A stretch of DNA of 64,000 nucleotides from NCBI GenBank assembly GCA_949282265.1, contig CASDOZ010000007.1, forward strand, positions 62,001 through 126,000, read 5' to 3'. Shown here piece after piece: positions 35,890 to 43,885 of the stretch (the stretch's first letter is position 1; each line of letters begins with the position of its first letter). The translations under genes and the position numbers were made by a program. The notes below the pieces were generated by a model. It searched no databases, was not told the DNA's origin, and was given only the letters and a program-made list of their open reading frames with translations. This stretch comes from an uncultured Bacteroidales bacterium. Lineage in GTDB: Bacteria; Bacteroidota; Bacteroidia; Bacteroidales; Paludibacteraceae.

Positions 35890-36954
35890 ATGCAACAGGA
35901 TTTTTTTGACAATATCGAAGATTCGGACGATTTGTTCGTGCCAGACCAACCTGAAAAGCATGAGCATTTCCGATGTGAAGTGGATAAAGGGCAAAGTTTG
36001 ATCCGTATCGATAAATATTTGGTCAATGTCATGGCCGGTATTTCTCGTAATCGTATCCAGGAAGCCGCTGATGCGGGCAATATTCTTGTGAACGGTCAGC
36101 CGGTCAAGTCGAATTACCGTGTCAAGCCGCGTGATGTCATTTCTATAGTGTTGGGCTATCCGCCCAACGAATATACCATAGTTCCACAAGAAATGCCTTT
36201 GAATATCGTATATGAAGACGAGGATATTATTGTTGTTAATAAACAGGCGGGGTTGGTGGTACATCCCGGTTTCGGAAATTTTGAAGGAACGTTGTTGAAT
36301 GGTATTGCGTGGCATTTAAAAGATATGCCCGGCTTTGACCCAAACGACGCAAGCATTGGTCTGGTCCACCGTATTGACAAGGATACCTCTGGCTTGCTTT
36401 TGATTGCCAAAACGCCGGATGCGAAAAGTAATTTGGGGAAGCAATTTTTTGAAAAGACAACGAAACGTACTTACAATGCACTTGTATGGGGTGTTATAAA
36501 GGAAGATGAAGGCACGATTGTCGGTGCTTTGGCACGTAATCCGCAAGACCGTTTGCAGTTCCGCGTATTTGATGAAGCAGAAAACCCGAATGCCAAATAT
36601 GCCGTAACACACTACAAGGTATTGGAACGCTTTGCCTATTGCACTTTGGTGGAATGCCGGCTCGAAACCGGCCGGACTCATCAAATCCGCGTACATATGA
36701 AGCATATCGGGCATACTTTGTTCAATGATGAACGCTACGGCGGGAATGAGATATTGAAAGGCTTGACAACGGCCAAGTACAGGCAGTTCGTCAAAAATTG
36801 CTTCGAGATATGTCCCAGGCAGGCCTTGCATGCAAAAACATTGGGTTTTGTGCATCCTCGAACAGGACAAGAAATGTTTTTTGACAGCGATTTGCCGGCC
36901 GATATGACTGCATTACTTGACAAATGGCGAAAATACAATCCTGCGGAACAATAA
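35890..36954 (+). CDS. rluD: 23S rRNA pseudouridine synthase RluD-type
   Basis: 354 residues from ATG 35890; the longer frame overlaps the PASTA gene. N-terminal S4 RNA-binding domain (about 25-85; IRIDKYLVNVMAGISRNRIQ) and the RluA-family catalytic domain, with the nucleophile Asp in GLVHRIDKDTSGLLLIAKT and the RTHQIRVHMKHIGH motif. Modifies helix 69 uridines of 23S rRNA in the best-known members. Confidence 0.93.
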   Translation: MQQDFFDNIEDSDDLFVPDQPEKHEHFRCEVDKGQSLIRIDKYLVNVMAGISRNRIQEAADAGNILVNGQPVKSNYRVKPRDVISIVLGYPPNEYTIVPQEMPLNIVYEDEDIIVVNKQAGLVVHPGFGNFEGTLLNGIAWHLKDMPGFDPNDASIGLVHRIDKDTSGLLLIAKTPDAKSNLGKQFFEKTTKRTYNALVWGVIKEDEGTIVGALARNPQDRLQFRVFDEAENPNAKYAVTHYKVLERFAYCTLVECRLETGRTHQIRVHMKHIGHTLFNDERYGGNEILKGLTTAKYRQFVKNCFEICPRQALHAKTLGFVHPRTGQEMFFDSDLPADMTALLDKWRKYNPAEQ

Positions 36955-36962
36955 GAACAGAC

Positions 36963-37754
36963 ATGATAGATACTCATTCGCATATTTATTTGGAAGAGTT
37001 TGACCAAGATAGGGATGCTGTGGTGCAACGCGCACGAGATGCAGGTATAGAACATATTATTTTGCCGAATGTGGATGCTGGATCTTTGCCACGTATGTTG
37101 GCTTTGGAAGCTGCATATCCTGATTATTGTCATGTAGCTATTGGTTTACATCCGACTAGTGTTGCGGCCAATTACAAACAAGAGCTTTTGATGGTTCATG
37201 CGGAATTGGAGCGACGCAAATGGATTGCGGTCGGTGAAATAGGATTAGATTTTTATTGGGATCAAACTTTTCGGCAAGAACAAGAGCAGGCTTTCCGACG
37301 TCAAGTGGAATGGGCAATACTGTACGACTTACCAGTAATTATTCATACGCGTTCTTCTTTGAAAGAAACATTGGCTATTTTGGCTGATTACAAAACAGAT
37401 AAGCTCAGAGGCGTATTTCATTGTTTTTCCGGAACCTTGGAAGATGCAGAAGCTATTTTGAGTTATGGAGGTTTTAAATTAGGAATTGGTGGTACAGTAA
37501 CATTTAAAAAATCTAAAACTCCTTGTGTGTTACGTCAAATTGCGTTAGAACATTTAGTGCTTGAAACGGATGCGCCATATTTAGCGCCTGTTCCGTTCAG
37601 AGGCAAGCGCAATGAAAGTGCTTATGTCTATTATACAGCGCTTTTCCTATCGGAATTGTATGGTTGTTCTTTGTCGGATATTCAAAAGGCGACAATCCAT
37701 TCTACTTATGAGATATTTCGTTTAAATAATGAGAAAATGGGCTATATATTTTGA
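36963..37754 (+). CDS. tatD: TatD-family metal-dependent hydrolase/DNase
   Basis: 263 residues from ATG 36963 (MIDTHSHIYLEEF), 8 bases after rluD; the longer frame lies within rluD. Metal ligands: HSH near the start, Glu in AVGEIGLDFYWD, His in PVIIHTRSS and FHCFSG, Asp in LETDAPYLAP. TatD proteins are 3'-5' exonucleases linked to DNA repair or RNA quality control. This gene is more AT-rich than rluD in front of it. Confidence 0.92.
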   Translation: MIDTHSHIYLEEFDQDRDAVVQRARDAGIEHIILPNVDAGSLPRMLALEAAYPDYCHVAIGLHPTSVAANYKQELLMVHAELERRKWIAVGEIGLDFYWDQTFRQEQEQAFRRQVEWAILYDLPVIIHTRSSLKETLAILADYKTDKLRGVFHCFSGTLEDAEAILSYGGFKLGIGGTVTFKKSKTPCVLRQIALEHLVLETDAPYLAPVPFRGKRNESAYVYYTALFLSELYGCSLSDIQKATIHSTYEIFRLNNEKMGYIF

Positions 37755-37885
37755 GTTTTGAAAAATTATAGCGTTATTTGCAAAACGTTTTGAGAAAGCT
37801 GCCAATAAATCCTAATTTGTCCATGACAAAGGGGAACGGGCTATAGTGTAGTTCGTATTTTTTTTGTAAATTGCGGCCGTTTTTT

Positions 37886-37973
37886 GGAGAGGTGCTCGAG
37901 TGGTTGAAGAGGCACGCCTGGAAAGCGTGTATACCCCTAAAGGGTATCACGGGTTCGAATCCCGTCCTCTCCG
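37886..37973 (+). tRNA. tRNA-Ser (GGA)
   Basis: 88-base cloverleaf. Acceptor stem GGAGAGG (37886-37892) pairs with CCTCTCC (37966-37972), with G as discriminator. The anticodon loop reads CTGGAAA (anticodon GGA, for UCC/UCU), followed by a long variable arm (TACCCCTAAAGGGTA) as in class II tRNAs and a GGGTTCGAATCCC T arm. CCA is not encoded; GCCG follows, so it must be added by the CCA enzyme. Confidence 0.96.
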
Positions 37974-38044
37974 CCGTTTTTAAGAAGAAGAACTAAAAAC
38001 ACAAACTTAATAATCTAATTTTCAAATCTTAAAAAACAAACAAA

Positions 38045-38842
38045 ATGAAAAAAGTATTTGCGTTATTGTCAATCGTTGCGATTTTCAATCTTGGAATCCC
38101 CGTGTATGTAGCGGCTCAAGAACAACAACCTGCTGCAACAGAACAAGTAAGCGAACCTGCTGCTGTGGAAGAAACTGCTGAAGCCGAAGTTGTAACTGAA
38201 GAAGTTGGTATCCACAAAGTTTTGAAACAGAAATTTATTGAAGGTGGTGCCGGTTTTATGGCATTGATAGCACTCTGTTTGATTTTTGGTTTGGCATTGT
38301 GCATTGAACGTATCATTTATTTGAGCCTTTCTTCTACCAACACCAAGAATTTGCTGAAAAACGTAGAGAAAGCATTGAACGAAGGTGGTGTTGAAGCCGC
38401 TTTGGAAGTTTGCCGCAATACCCGTGGTCCTGTTGCTTCCATTTTCTACCAAGGCCTTTCCCGTTATGACGAAGGCGTTGACGTAATTGAAAAGTCCGTA
38501 TCTTCTTACGGTGGCGTTCAATTGGGTTCGTTGGAAAAGAACTTGAGCTGGATTACCTTGTTTATCTCCATTGCCCCGTCCTTAGGATTTATGGGAACTG
38601 TAATCGGCATGATTCAGGCGTTCGATAAAATCCAACAAGTAGGTGATATTTCTGCAACCGTAGTTGCTGCCGGTATTAAAGTTGCCTTGTTGACCACTTT
38701 GTTCGGTTTGGTTGTTGCTATTATTCTGCAGATTTTCTACAACTATATCCTTTCGATGGTTGAAAATTTGGTCAACAAAATGGAAGATGCTTCTATTTCT
38801 TTGTTGGATATCATTGTAAAATACAACGCATCGAAAAAATAA
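38045..38842 (+). CDS. exbB: ExbB/TolQ/MotA-family proton channel
   Basis: 265 residues. A signal-like first helix (about 1-24), a Pro/Glu/Val/Ala-rich periplasmic stretch, then the membrane region with three helices (about 72-95, 165-185, 215-240). Family motif SIAPSLGFMGTVIGMIQAFDKI in part (for example PSLGFMGTVIGM) and AAGIKVALLTTLFGLVVAI. It forms the pentameric stator with ExbD that powers TonB. First gene of a four-gene unit. Confidence 0.92.
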   Translation: MKKVFALLSIVAIFNLGIPVYVAAQEQQPAATEQVSEPAAVEETAEAEVVTEEVGIHKVLKQKFIEGGAGFMALIALCLIFGLALCIERIIYLSLSSTNTKNLLKNVEKALNEGGVEAALEVCRNTRGPVASIFYQGLSRYDEGVDVIEKSVSSYGGVQLGSLEKNLSWITLFISIAPSLGFMGTVIGMIQAFDKIQQVGDISATVVAAGIKVALLTTLFGLVVAIILQIFYNYILSMVENLVNKMEDASISLLDIIVKYNASKK

Positions 38843-38922
38843 GGATTTCGATGAAATGATGGCAGCACATGTGGATAAGCTGTCTGTAACAAAATATTCA
38901 TCTTTCAAAAAAAGAAAAACTT

Positions 38923-39402
38923 ATGAATAATGCATTAGATAAAATTCCGAGAATCCTTCTTTATGTGCTGATGGCAATATGCATCGTGTGCGGGCTTATG
39001 TTCTACGCAGGTGGCACGGAGGGTTCACTTGAAGTAGCCGGTGACTTTTTGGATATTCCCCGCTTTACAGATTTGTTCTTGTATTGGTGCTATATTTTGG
39101 TCGTATTGGCTTTGGTGATTACTTTGGTAGTCGTATTGACCAGTTATATATTCTCGTTCAAATATACACCCAAAAGAGCGATACGTACACTTAGCTATGT
39201 ATGTGTATTTGTTCTGATACTTGTTGTATCGTGGTTCTTGGGAAGTCCGGAAGAACTTCCTATCGTAGGGTACGAAGGCACGGATAACGTTGGTTTCTGG
39301 GCACAATGTACCGATATGATTATCTATTCTGTTTATGTATTGGTAGTAGCAGTTGTTGCAACAATTATTGGGGCAGCTATCTACGTTAAATTCAGAAAAT
39401 AA
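38923..39402 (+). CDS. Conserved membrane protein of the ExbBD operon
   Basis: 159 residues with four predicted helices (about 9-29, 52-76, 86-107, 130-152) and a loop with GTEGSLEVAGDFLDIPRFTD. I do not recognise a domain. It sits between exbB and exbD, 3 bases from the latter, so it probably serves the same stator complex; E. coli has no counterpart. Confidence 0.72.
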   Translation: MNNALDKIPRILLYVLMAICIVCGLMFYAGGTEGSLEVAGDFLDIPRFTDLFLYWCYILVVLALVITLVVVLTSYIFSFKYTPKRAIRTLSYVCVFVLILVVSWFLGSPEELPIVGYEGTDNVGFWAQCTDMIIYSVYVLVVAVVATIIGAAIYVKFRK

Positions 39403-39405
39403 ATT

Positions 39406-39990
39406 ATGGCAAAGAGGAAAATACCGGAGATAAATGCCAGTTCTATGGCTGACATTTCATTCTTGCTGCTTATTTTCTTCCTTGTATCAACGTCAATGTC
39501 TGTTGATAAAGGTTTGTCGCGCAGGCTTCCGCCACCGTTGCAACCAAACCAGAAAGTAGAAGATATGGATATTAACAAACGGAATATCTTCGTGGTCAAA
39601 ATCAACAGTATGAATCAATTGTTGGTACAAGGCAAGGAGTTGGACATTAAGCAGTTGCGTGCTAAAACGAAAGAGTTTATCGACAATAAAGCCAATGATC
39701 CTGAATTGCCTGTCAAAGTTGCTGAAGAAATTGAAGGACTGGGACTTGTGGAATACACCAAAGACCATGTAATTTCGGTACAGAATGACGTAGATACCCA
39801 ATATCAGGCTTATTTGGAAGTCCAGAATGAATTGGTAGCCGCATATAACGAATTGCGTGACGAATATGCAAGGAACCGTTTCGGCGTTTCGTATGCCGAA
39901 TTGGATGAAGATATGCAGAAAGCTATCCAGAAAGTGTATCCGCAGAAGATATCGGAAGCAGAACCCAAAAACTACGGAGGAGGAAAATAA
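39406..39990 (+). CDS. exbD: ExbD/TolR-family protein (first copy)
   Basis: 194 residues. Basic start (MAKRKIPEINASSMADISF), one membrane helix (about 15-34) with the functional Asp in MADISFLLLIFFLV, then a periplasmic domain, here longer than E. coli ExbD by about 50 residues with a helical insert (DVDTQYQAYLEVQNELVAAY). Anchors ExbB to the cell wall side and to TonB. Confidence 0.9.
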   Translation: MAKRKIPEINASSMADISFLLLIFFLVSTSMSVDKGLSRRLPPPLQPNQKVEDMDINKRNIFVVKINSMNQLLVQGKELDIKQLRAKTKEFIDNKANDPELPVKVAEEIEGLGLVEYTKDHVISVQNDVDTQYQAYLEVQNELVAAYNELRDEYARNRFGVSYAELDEDMQKAIQKVYPQKISEAEPKNYGGGK

Positions 39991-39991
39991 T

Positions 39992-40462
39992 ATGGCACAG
40001 ATTAGAAAAAACGAAAAAAAGGAAATGCCGGCTATCAACACGGCATCGTTGCCCGATATTATTTTCATGTTGTTATTCTTCTTTATGTCTGTAACATCTC
40101 TGAAAGAGGTTACTTATAAAGTAAGAATAACACCTCCGGAAGCAACGGAACTGGTAAAATTGGAGAAGAAGTCATTGGTGCGCTATATATATGTAGGAAC
40201 TCCTACGGAAGAGTATCGTAAGGCTTTCGGTTCTGAAACACGTATCCAATTGGATGATGCCTTTGCTGATGTTGCTCAATTGGAAGATTATGTAGTTCGT
40301 GAGCGCAGTGCTATGAGCGAAGATGAGCAAAATCTAATGACTATTTCAATTAAGGCGGATAAAGACACGAAAATGGGTATCATTGCAGATATCAAACAGG
40401 CTTTGCGTCGTGCTTATGCTTTGAAGATCAGTTATGCTGCCGTACAGCGTACGTCTTATTAA
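39992..40462 (+). CDS. exbD: ExbD/TolR-family protein (second copy)
   Basis: 156 residues from ATG 39992, right after an unusually strong ribosome site (GGAGGAGG at 39977-39984) that lies within the end of the first exbD; such strong Shine-Dalgarno sequences are rare in this phylum. Helix about 24-40 with the Asp in TASLPDIIFMLLFFFM. The periplasmic part is of normal length. The two ExbD copies could form heteromers with ExbB. A terminator follows. Confidence 0.9.
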   Translation: MAQIRKNEKKEMPAINTASLPDIIFMLLFFFMSVTSLKEVTYKVRITPPEATELVKLEKKSLVRYIYVGTPTEEYRKAFGSETRIQLDDAFADVAQLEDYVVRERSAMSEDEQNLMTISIKADKDTKMGIIADIKQALRRAYALKISYAAVQRTSY

Positions 40463-40485
40463 TTAAAATGCTTTTTTCAACAAGA

Positions 40486-40516
40486 AACAGGGTGTCCCGA
40501 AAGGCATCCTGTTTTT
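40486..40516 (+). terminator. Terminator of the exb operon
   Basis: 9-bp stem AACAGGGTG / CATCCTGTT (one G-T pair), 10-base loop, T tract. Confidence 0.8.
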
Positions 40517-40854
40517 GTTTATAGCTAATTAAGGAATAGGATTCTTCTATCATTTTATTTTACTAGACAGAATAAAAACAAATACGGTTAATAAACAAAT
40601 CGTCTATTACCGTATTCTTGTCATTTGCTGATGGGAATCCAGCCTTTAAGTGTCTGTGGCTTTCCTTTGCTTCATGCTGAATAAATTTGTTTCTTATCCT
40701 AAAATTCTCTATTATATATTTTAGGATTGTAACTTGCAAATTATTATTTTATACCGAATATCTCTTATTTGCCGATTAATTTTGGATTTGGATAGGGGAT
40801 CTTTCTAATAGAAAGGCATGGGATGCGAACAATGGCAAAAAGTTTTGATTTAAT
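40517..40854. other. Structured intergenic stretch between exb and ABC operons
   Basis: No gene seen. Two inverted repeats: AATACGGT at 40581-40588 with 40609-40616 (plus four more pairs after a bulge), and a perfect 10-bp repeat ATCCTAAAAT at 40696-40705 with 40718-40727. Neither has a T tract. They may assist 3' ends of the convergent operons. Confidence 0.4.
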
Positions 40855-42180
40855 TTACTTCGCTTGATAGGTCAGCCATTTCCATATTTCTTTCCATGAA
40901 TTTTTCTTACCATACATTAAAATACCTGTCCGGTAAATTTTTCCAGCCATCCAAGTAGTGCCGGCAAACGACAGTACCAATATGGTGAACGACAAGATTA
41001 ACTGCCAAACGGGGACGCCGAACGGAATACGTACCAACATGACTATGGGTGACGTGAACGGAATCAGTGAGCACCAGAAAGCCAACGGGCCATCCGGATT
41101 CTGGGCACTGTATATAGCCGCATAGAGGGCGAAAATGATTGGAATAGATAACGGTAATGAAAATTGGTTGGTATCCGTTTCGCTTTCCACTGCCGAACCG
41201 ACAGCAGCAAACAGTGAAGCATAAAGCAAATATCCGCCTAAGAAATAGAGCACAAACATGACAAGTAATTGTATAAAATCATAGCCGGATAGCATGCCGT
41301 ATATTTCGGCAGCCATGTTGTCGCTCATTGGAGGCATGGACTGGCCTGCCGACATGGCAGCCATGTTTTGCAATTCACCCATGTCGGAGGGGGCAAAAAG
41401 GCTGCCGCCCAGAATTGTGCTTAGCCCGACGGTCAATACAACCCACAATAGCATTTGTGTCAGCCCGACCAGGGCGATGCCTACAATCTTACCCATCATC
41501 AATTCAAATGGTTTGACGGAAGCCACAATGACTTCTACAATGCGGTTAGTTTTTTCCTGAATGACGCCGCTCATGACTTGCCCGCCGTAAATCAGGATAA
41601 ACATGTATATGACGAAAGCAGAAAGCATCCCGATTATGAGTGCCAGCTCGGCCGAACTTTCTTGTTCCTTGCCGTCTTCATCCCATTTTACGGTCGTTAT
41701 CTTTATGTCCGTGCGTGAGTTTTCCACCATTTCCCGTAAGTTAGGAATGTTGTAGGCGGCTATTTTTTGGTCCTCCACATATTTGTCCAGCAATCCGGAT
41801 AGATAACTCACAGTTTCCATTTTGGCCTGTTTGTCTGAATAGAGGATGACTTGTGCTGTATCGGTCGCCAGATTGCCGCTAATGTACAGGATGCCGGTCA
41901 GTTCGCTCGTTTCCTGCACGTTGTTGCGGATTGTATCAATCGGACGATTTGTAAACTCGAATGTGTACAAATCGTTACTTTTTAGGGCGGATTCGTATAA
42001 TCCAGACTTATCTATGACAACAATATGTTGCTTTGTGTCAGCTTTTATGGTGGACAACCACAATGGGACAAGTATCAGTGCAACCAGCAAAACCGGAGTC
42101 AGCAAGGTCAGCAGGATAAATGATTTTTTGAGTACGCGGGTTTTGTATTCGCGTTCTATGATAAGTCCTATTTTGCTCAT
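40855..42180 (-). CDS. ABC-2 type transporter permease (NatB-like)
   Basis: 441 residues. One helix near the N-terminus (about 20-42), a long extracytoplasmic domain (about 45-175), then five to six helices in the C-terminal half (for example around ALIIGMLSAFVIYMFILIYG and LLVMFVLYFLGGYLLYASLF). The form is that of NatB/YhaP Na+ or drug exporters. It overlaps the ATPase gene by 4 bases. Substrate cannot be told. Confidence 0.88.
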   Translation of the reverse strand: MSKIGLIIEREYKTRVLKKSFILLTLLTPVLLVALILVPLWLSTIKADTKQHIVVIDKSGLYESALKSNDLYTFEFTNRPIDTIRNNVQETSELTGILYISGNLATDTAQVILYSDKQAKMETVSYLSGLLDKYVEDQKIAAYNIPNLREMVENSRTDIKITTVKWDEDGKEQESSAELALIIGMLSAFVIYMFILIYGGQVMSGVIQEKTNRIVEVIVASVKPFELMMGKIVGIALVGLTQMLLWVVLTVGLSTILGGSLFAPSDMGELQNMAAMSAGQSMPPMSDNMAAEIYGMLSGYDFIQLLVMFVLYFLGGYLLYASLFAAVGSAVESETDTNQFSLPLSIPIIFALYAAIYSAQNPDGPLAFWCSLIPFTSPIVMLVRIPFGVPVWQLILSFTILVLSFAGTTWMAGKIYRTGILMYGKKNSWKEIWKWLTYQAK

Positions 42181-43079
42181 TTCGATACGGTTTTGATAAA
42201 GATTTCGTTCATGGTCGGCAGGATTTCTTCAAAAGAAGTGATGGTGCAAATACCCAATAACCGGCTTAACAACTCATTGTTGGTCATGCTTGCCGGCTTG
42301 CCGATAATGTATTCCTGCAACTTGTTTCTGCCGGCTTGCGGGGTTATGGCGACATTGCAATCGGCCAGGCAGCTTTCTGCCAGCGTATCGTGGGTGCGCA
42401 GCAGGAAGGTGTTGGTGGAATGTGCCGTGCGTATTTTTTCTACATTACCTTGCAGCACAATATGTGACTGGTTTATCAGCGAGATATTCTCGCAAAGTTC
42501 CTCCACAGAGGCCATATTGTGGGTAGAAAGGATAATGGTGGTGCCTTTTTCGCGTAAAGCCAATATTTCTTTCTTGACAAGTTCTGCGTTGACGGGATCA
42601 AAGCCGGAAAACGGTTCATCCAGAATAAGCAATTCCGGCTCGTGCAGCACGGTGGTAATGAATTGCACTTTTTGCGCCATGCCTTTGGATAGTTCTTCCA
42701 CTTTTTTATTCCACCAGGATTGTATTTCAAACTTCTCGAACCAGAATTTCAGCGCTTTCAAGGCATCGTCCTTGCCCATGCCTTTGAGGCGTGCCAGGAA
42801 CAACGCCTGTTCGCCCACTTTCATTTTCTTGTACAAGCCGCGTTCTTCGGGCAGATAGCCAATATGGAGCGCGTCTTCGGGCGTGATGCGTTTGCCGTTC
42901 AGGAGCACTTCCCCGCTGTCGGGGCCGGTAATGGTGTTGATTATGCGTATCAAGGTTGTCTTGCCGGCACCGTTGGGGCCGAGCAGGCCGTAGATGCTGT
43001 GTGCCGGGACATGCAAGCTGACATCGTCCAGGGCTTTATGCCCTGCATATTGCTTGCTGACGTGGTTTATCTGTAACAT
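42177..43079 (-). CDS. ABC transporter ATP-binding protein (NatA-like)
   Basis: 300 residues. Walker A LLGPNGAGKTTLIRII near residue 35, Q-loop region GYLPEERGLYKKM, signature LSKGMAQKVQF (variant of LSGGQ), Walker B LLILDEPFSGFDP and the H-loop STHNM. C-terminal domain of about 80 residues as in exporter ATPases. A -7 element lies 48 bases upstream. Confidence 0.93.
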   Translation of the reverse strand: MLQINHVSKQYAGHKALDDVSLHVPAHSIYGLLGPNGAGKTTLIRIINTITGPDSGEVLLNGKRITPEDALHIGYLPEERGLYKKMKVGEQALFLARLKGMGKDDALKALKFWFEKFEIQSWWNKKVEELSKGMAQKVQFITTVLHEPELLILDEPFSGFDPVNAELVKKEILALREKGTTIILSTHNMASVEELCENISLINQSHIVLQGNVEKIRTAHSTNTFLLRTHDTLAESCLADCNVAITPQAGRNKLQEYIIGKPASMTNNELLSRLLGICTITSFEEILPTMNEIFIKTVSK

Positions 43080-43126
43080 GTTTGTCTTTGAGGTTAGCAG
43101 AACTCATTTTGATGTTTCTCTGCCTG

Positions 43127-43134
43127 CAAAGATA
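43127..43134 (-). promoter_or_regulatory. -7 element of the ABC operon
   Basis: Minus strand TATCTTTG; -33 element not clear. It separates the ABC operon from radC upstream. Confidence 0.55.
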
Positions 43135-43173
43135 CTTCTTTTTTTTCGTCCCCGAAACAGTGCAACGGGATTG

Positions 43174-43875
43174 TTACAGCAAATTGTTGTCAGTGAAACT
43201 GTATCGTTCATTTCCCGCAATGATGATATGGTCAAGCAGGTTTATGTCGAACAATTTACAGGCTTCTTTCAGTTTTGTTGTCAATGCCATGTCTTCGTGG
43301 CTTGGGGTGGGGTTGCCGGAAGGGTGGTTATGCGACAAAATCAGGCGTGTGGCGTTTTTGTCGAGCGCGGCTTTGACAATCAGCCGGATGTCTACCACCG
43401 TGGCCGACAATCCGCCTTGGCTGATTTTCTGCAATTCGATTACGTGGCTGGCCTGGTTGAGCAGGGCCATCCAGGTTTCTTCATGGGAAAGGTCGCCCAA
43501 CAGCGGCGCGAACAATTCGCCTGCATCTTGCGAGTTTTTTATCTGTGTTCGTTTGACAGCGGCATTACGTCGTCTGCGGCCAATTTCAAGCGCCGCCACT
43601 ATGGCCACCGCTTTGGCCATGCCGATGCCTTTGAAACGCTTGCACAACTGCTGCACATTGAGCCGCGCAAGTTCGTCGAGGCTATTCTGGTTCTCTTTCA
43701 GAATACGCCGTGCCAGTTCGACTGCGGTTTCTTCCGTGTTGCCAGAGCCGATCAATATGGCCAGCAGTTCCGCATCGCTGAGGGCACTCGTACCTTTGGC
43801 TATCAGTTTCTCGCGCGGACGATCCTCGGCAGCCCACTGCTTTATGTTCAGCCGGTTTATGGTCGGTTCTTCCAT
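43174..43875 (-). CDS. radC: RadC-family (JAB/MPN) protein
   Basis: 233 residues. N-terminal helix-hairpin-helix region (about 60-95; LARLNVQQLCKRFKGIGMAKA) and the MPN domain with metal motif HxH-x7-S-x2-D in ILSHNHPSGNPTPSHEDMAL. Despite the name the biochemical role is unsettled. It begins 10 bases after the secreted endonuclease gene and could be read from the same promoter. Confidence 0.93.
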   Translation of the reverse strand: MEEPTINRLNIKQWAAEDRPREKLIAKGTSALSDAELLAILIGSGNTEETAVELARRILKENQNSLDELARLNVQQLCKRFKGIGMAKAVAIVAALEIGRRRRNAAVKRTQIKNSQDAGELFAPLLGDLSHEETWMALLNQASHVIELQKISQGGLSATVVDIRLIVKAALDKNATRLILSHNHPSGNPTPSHEDMALTTKLKEACKLFDINLLDHIIIAGNERYSFTDNNLL

Positions 43876-43885
43876 GATATATTCT

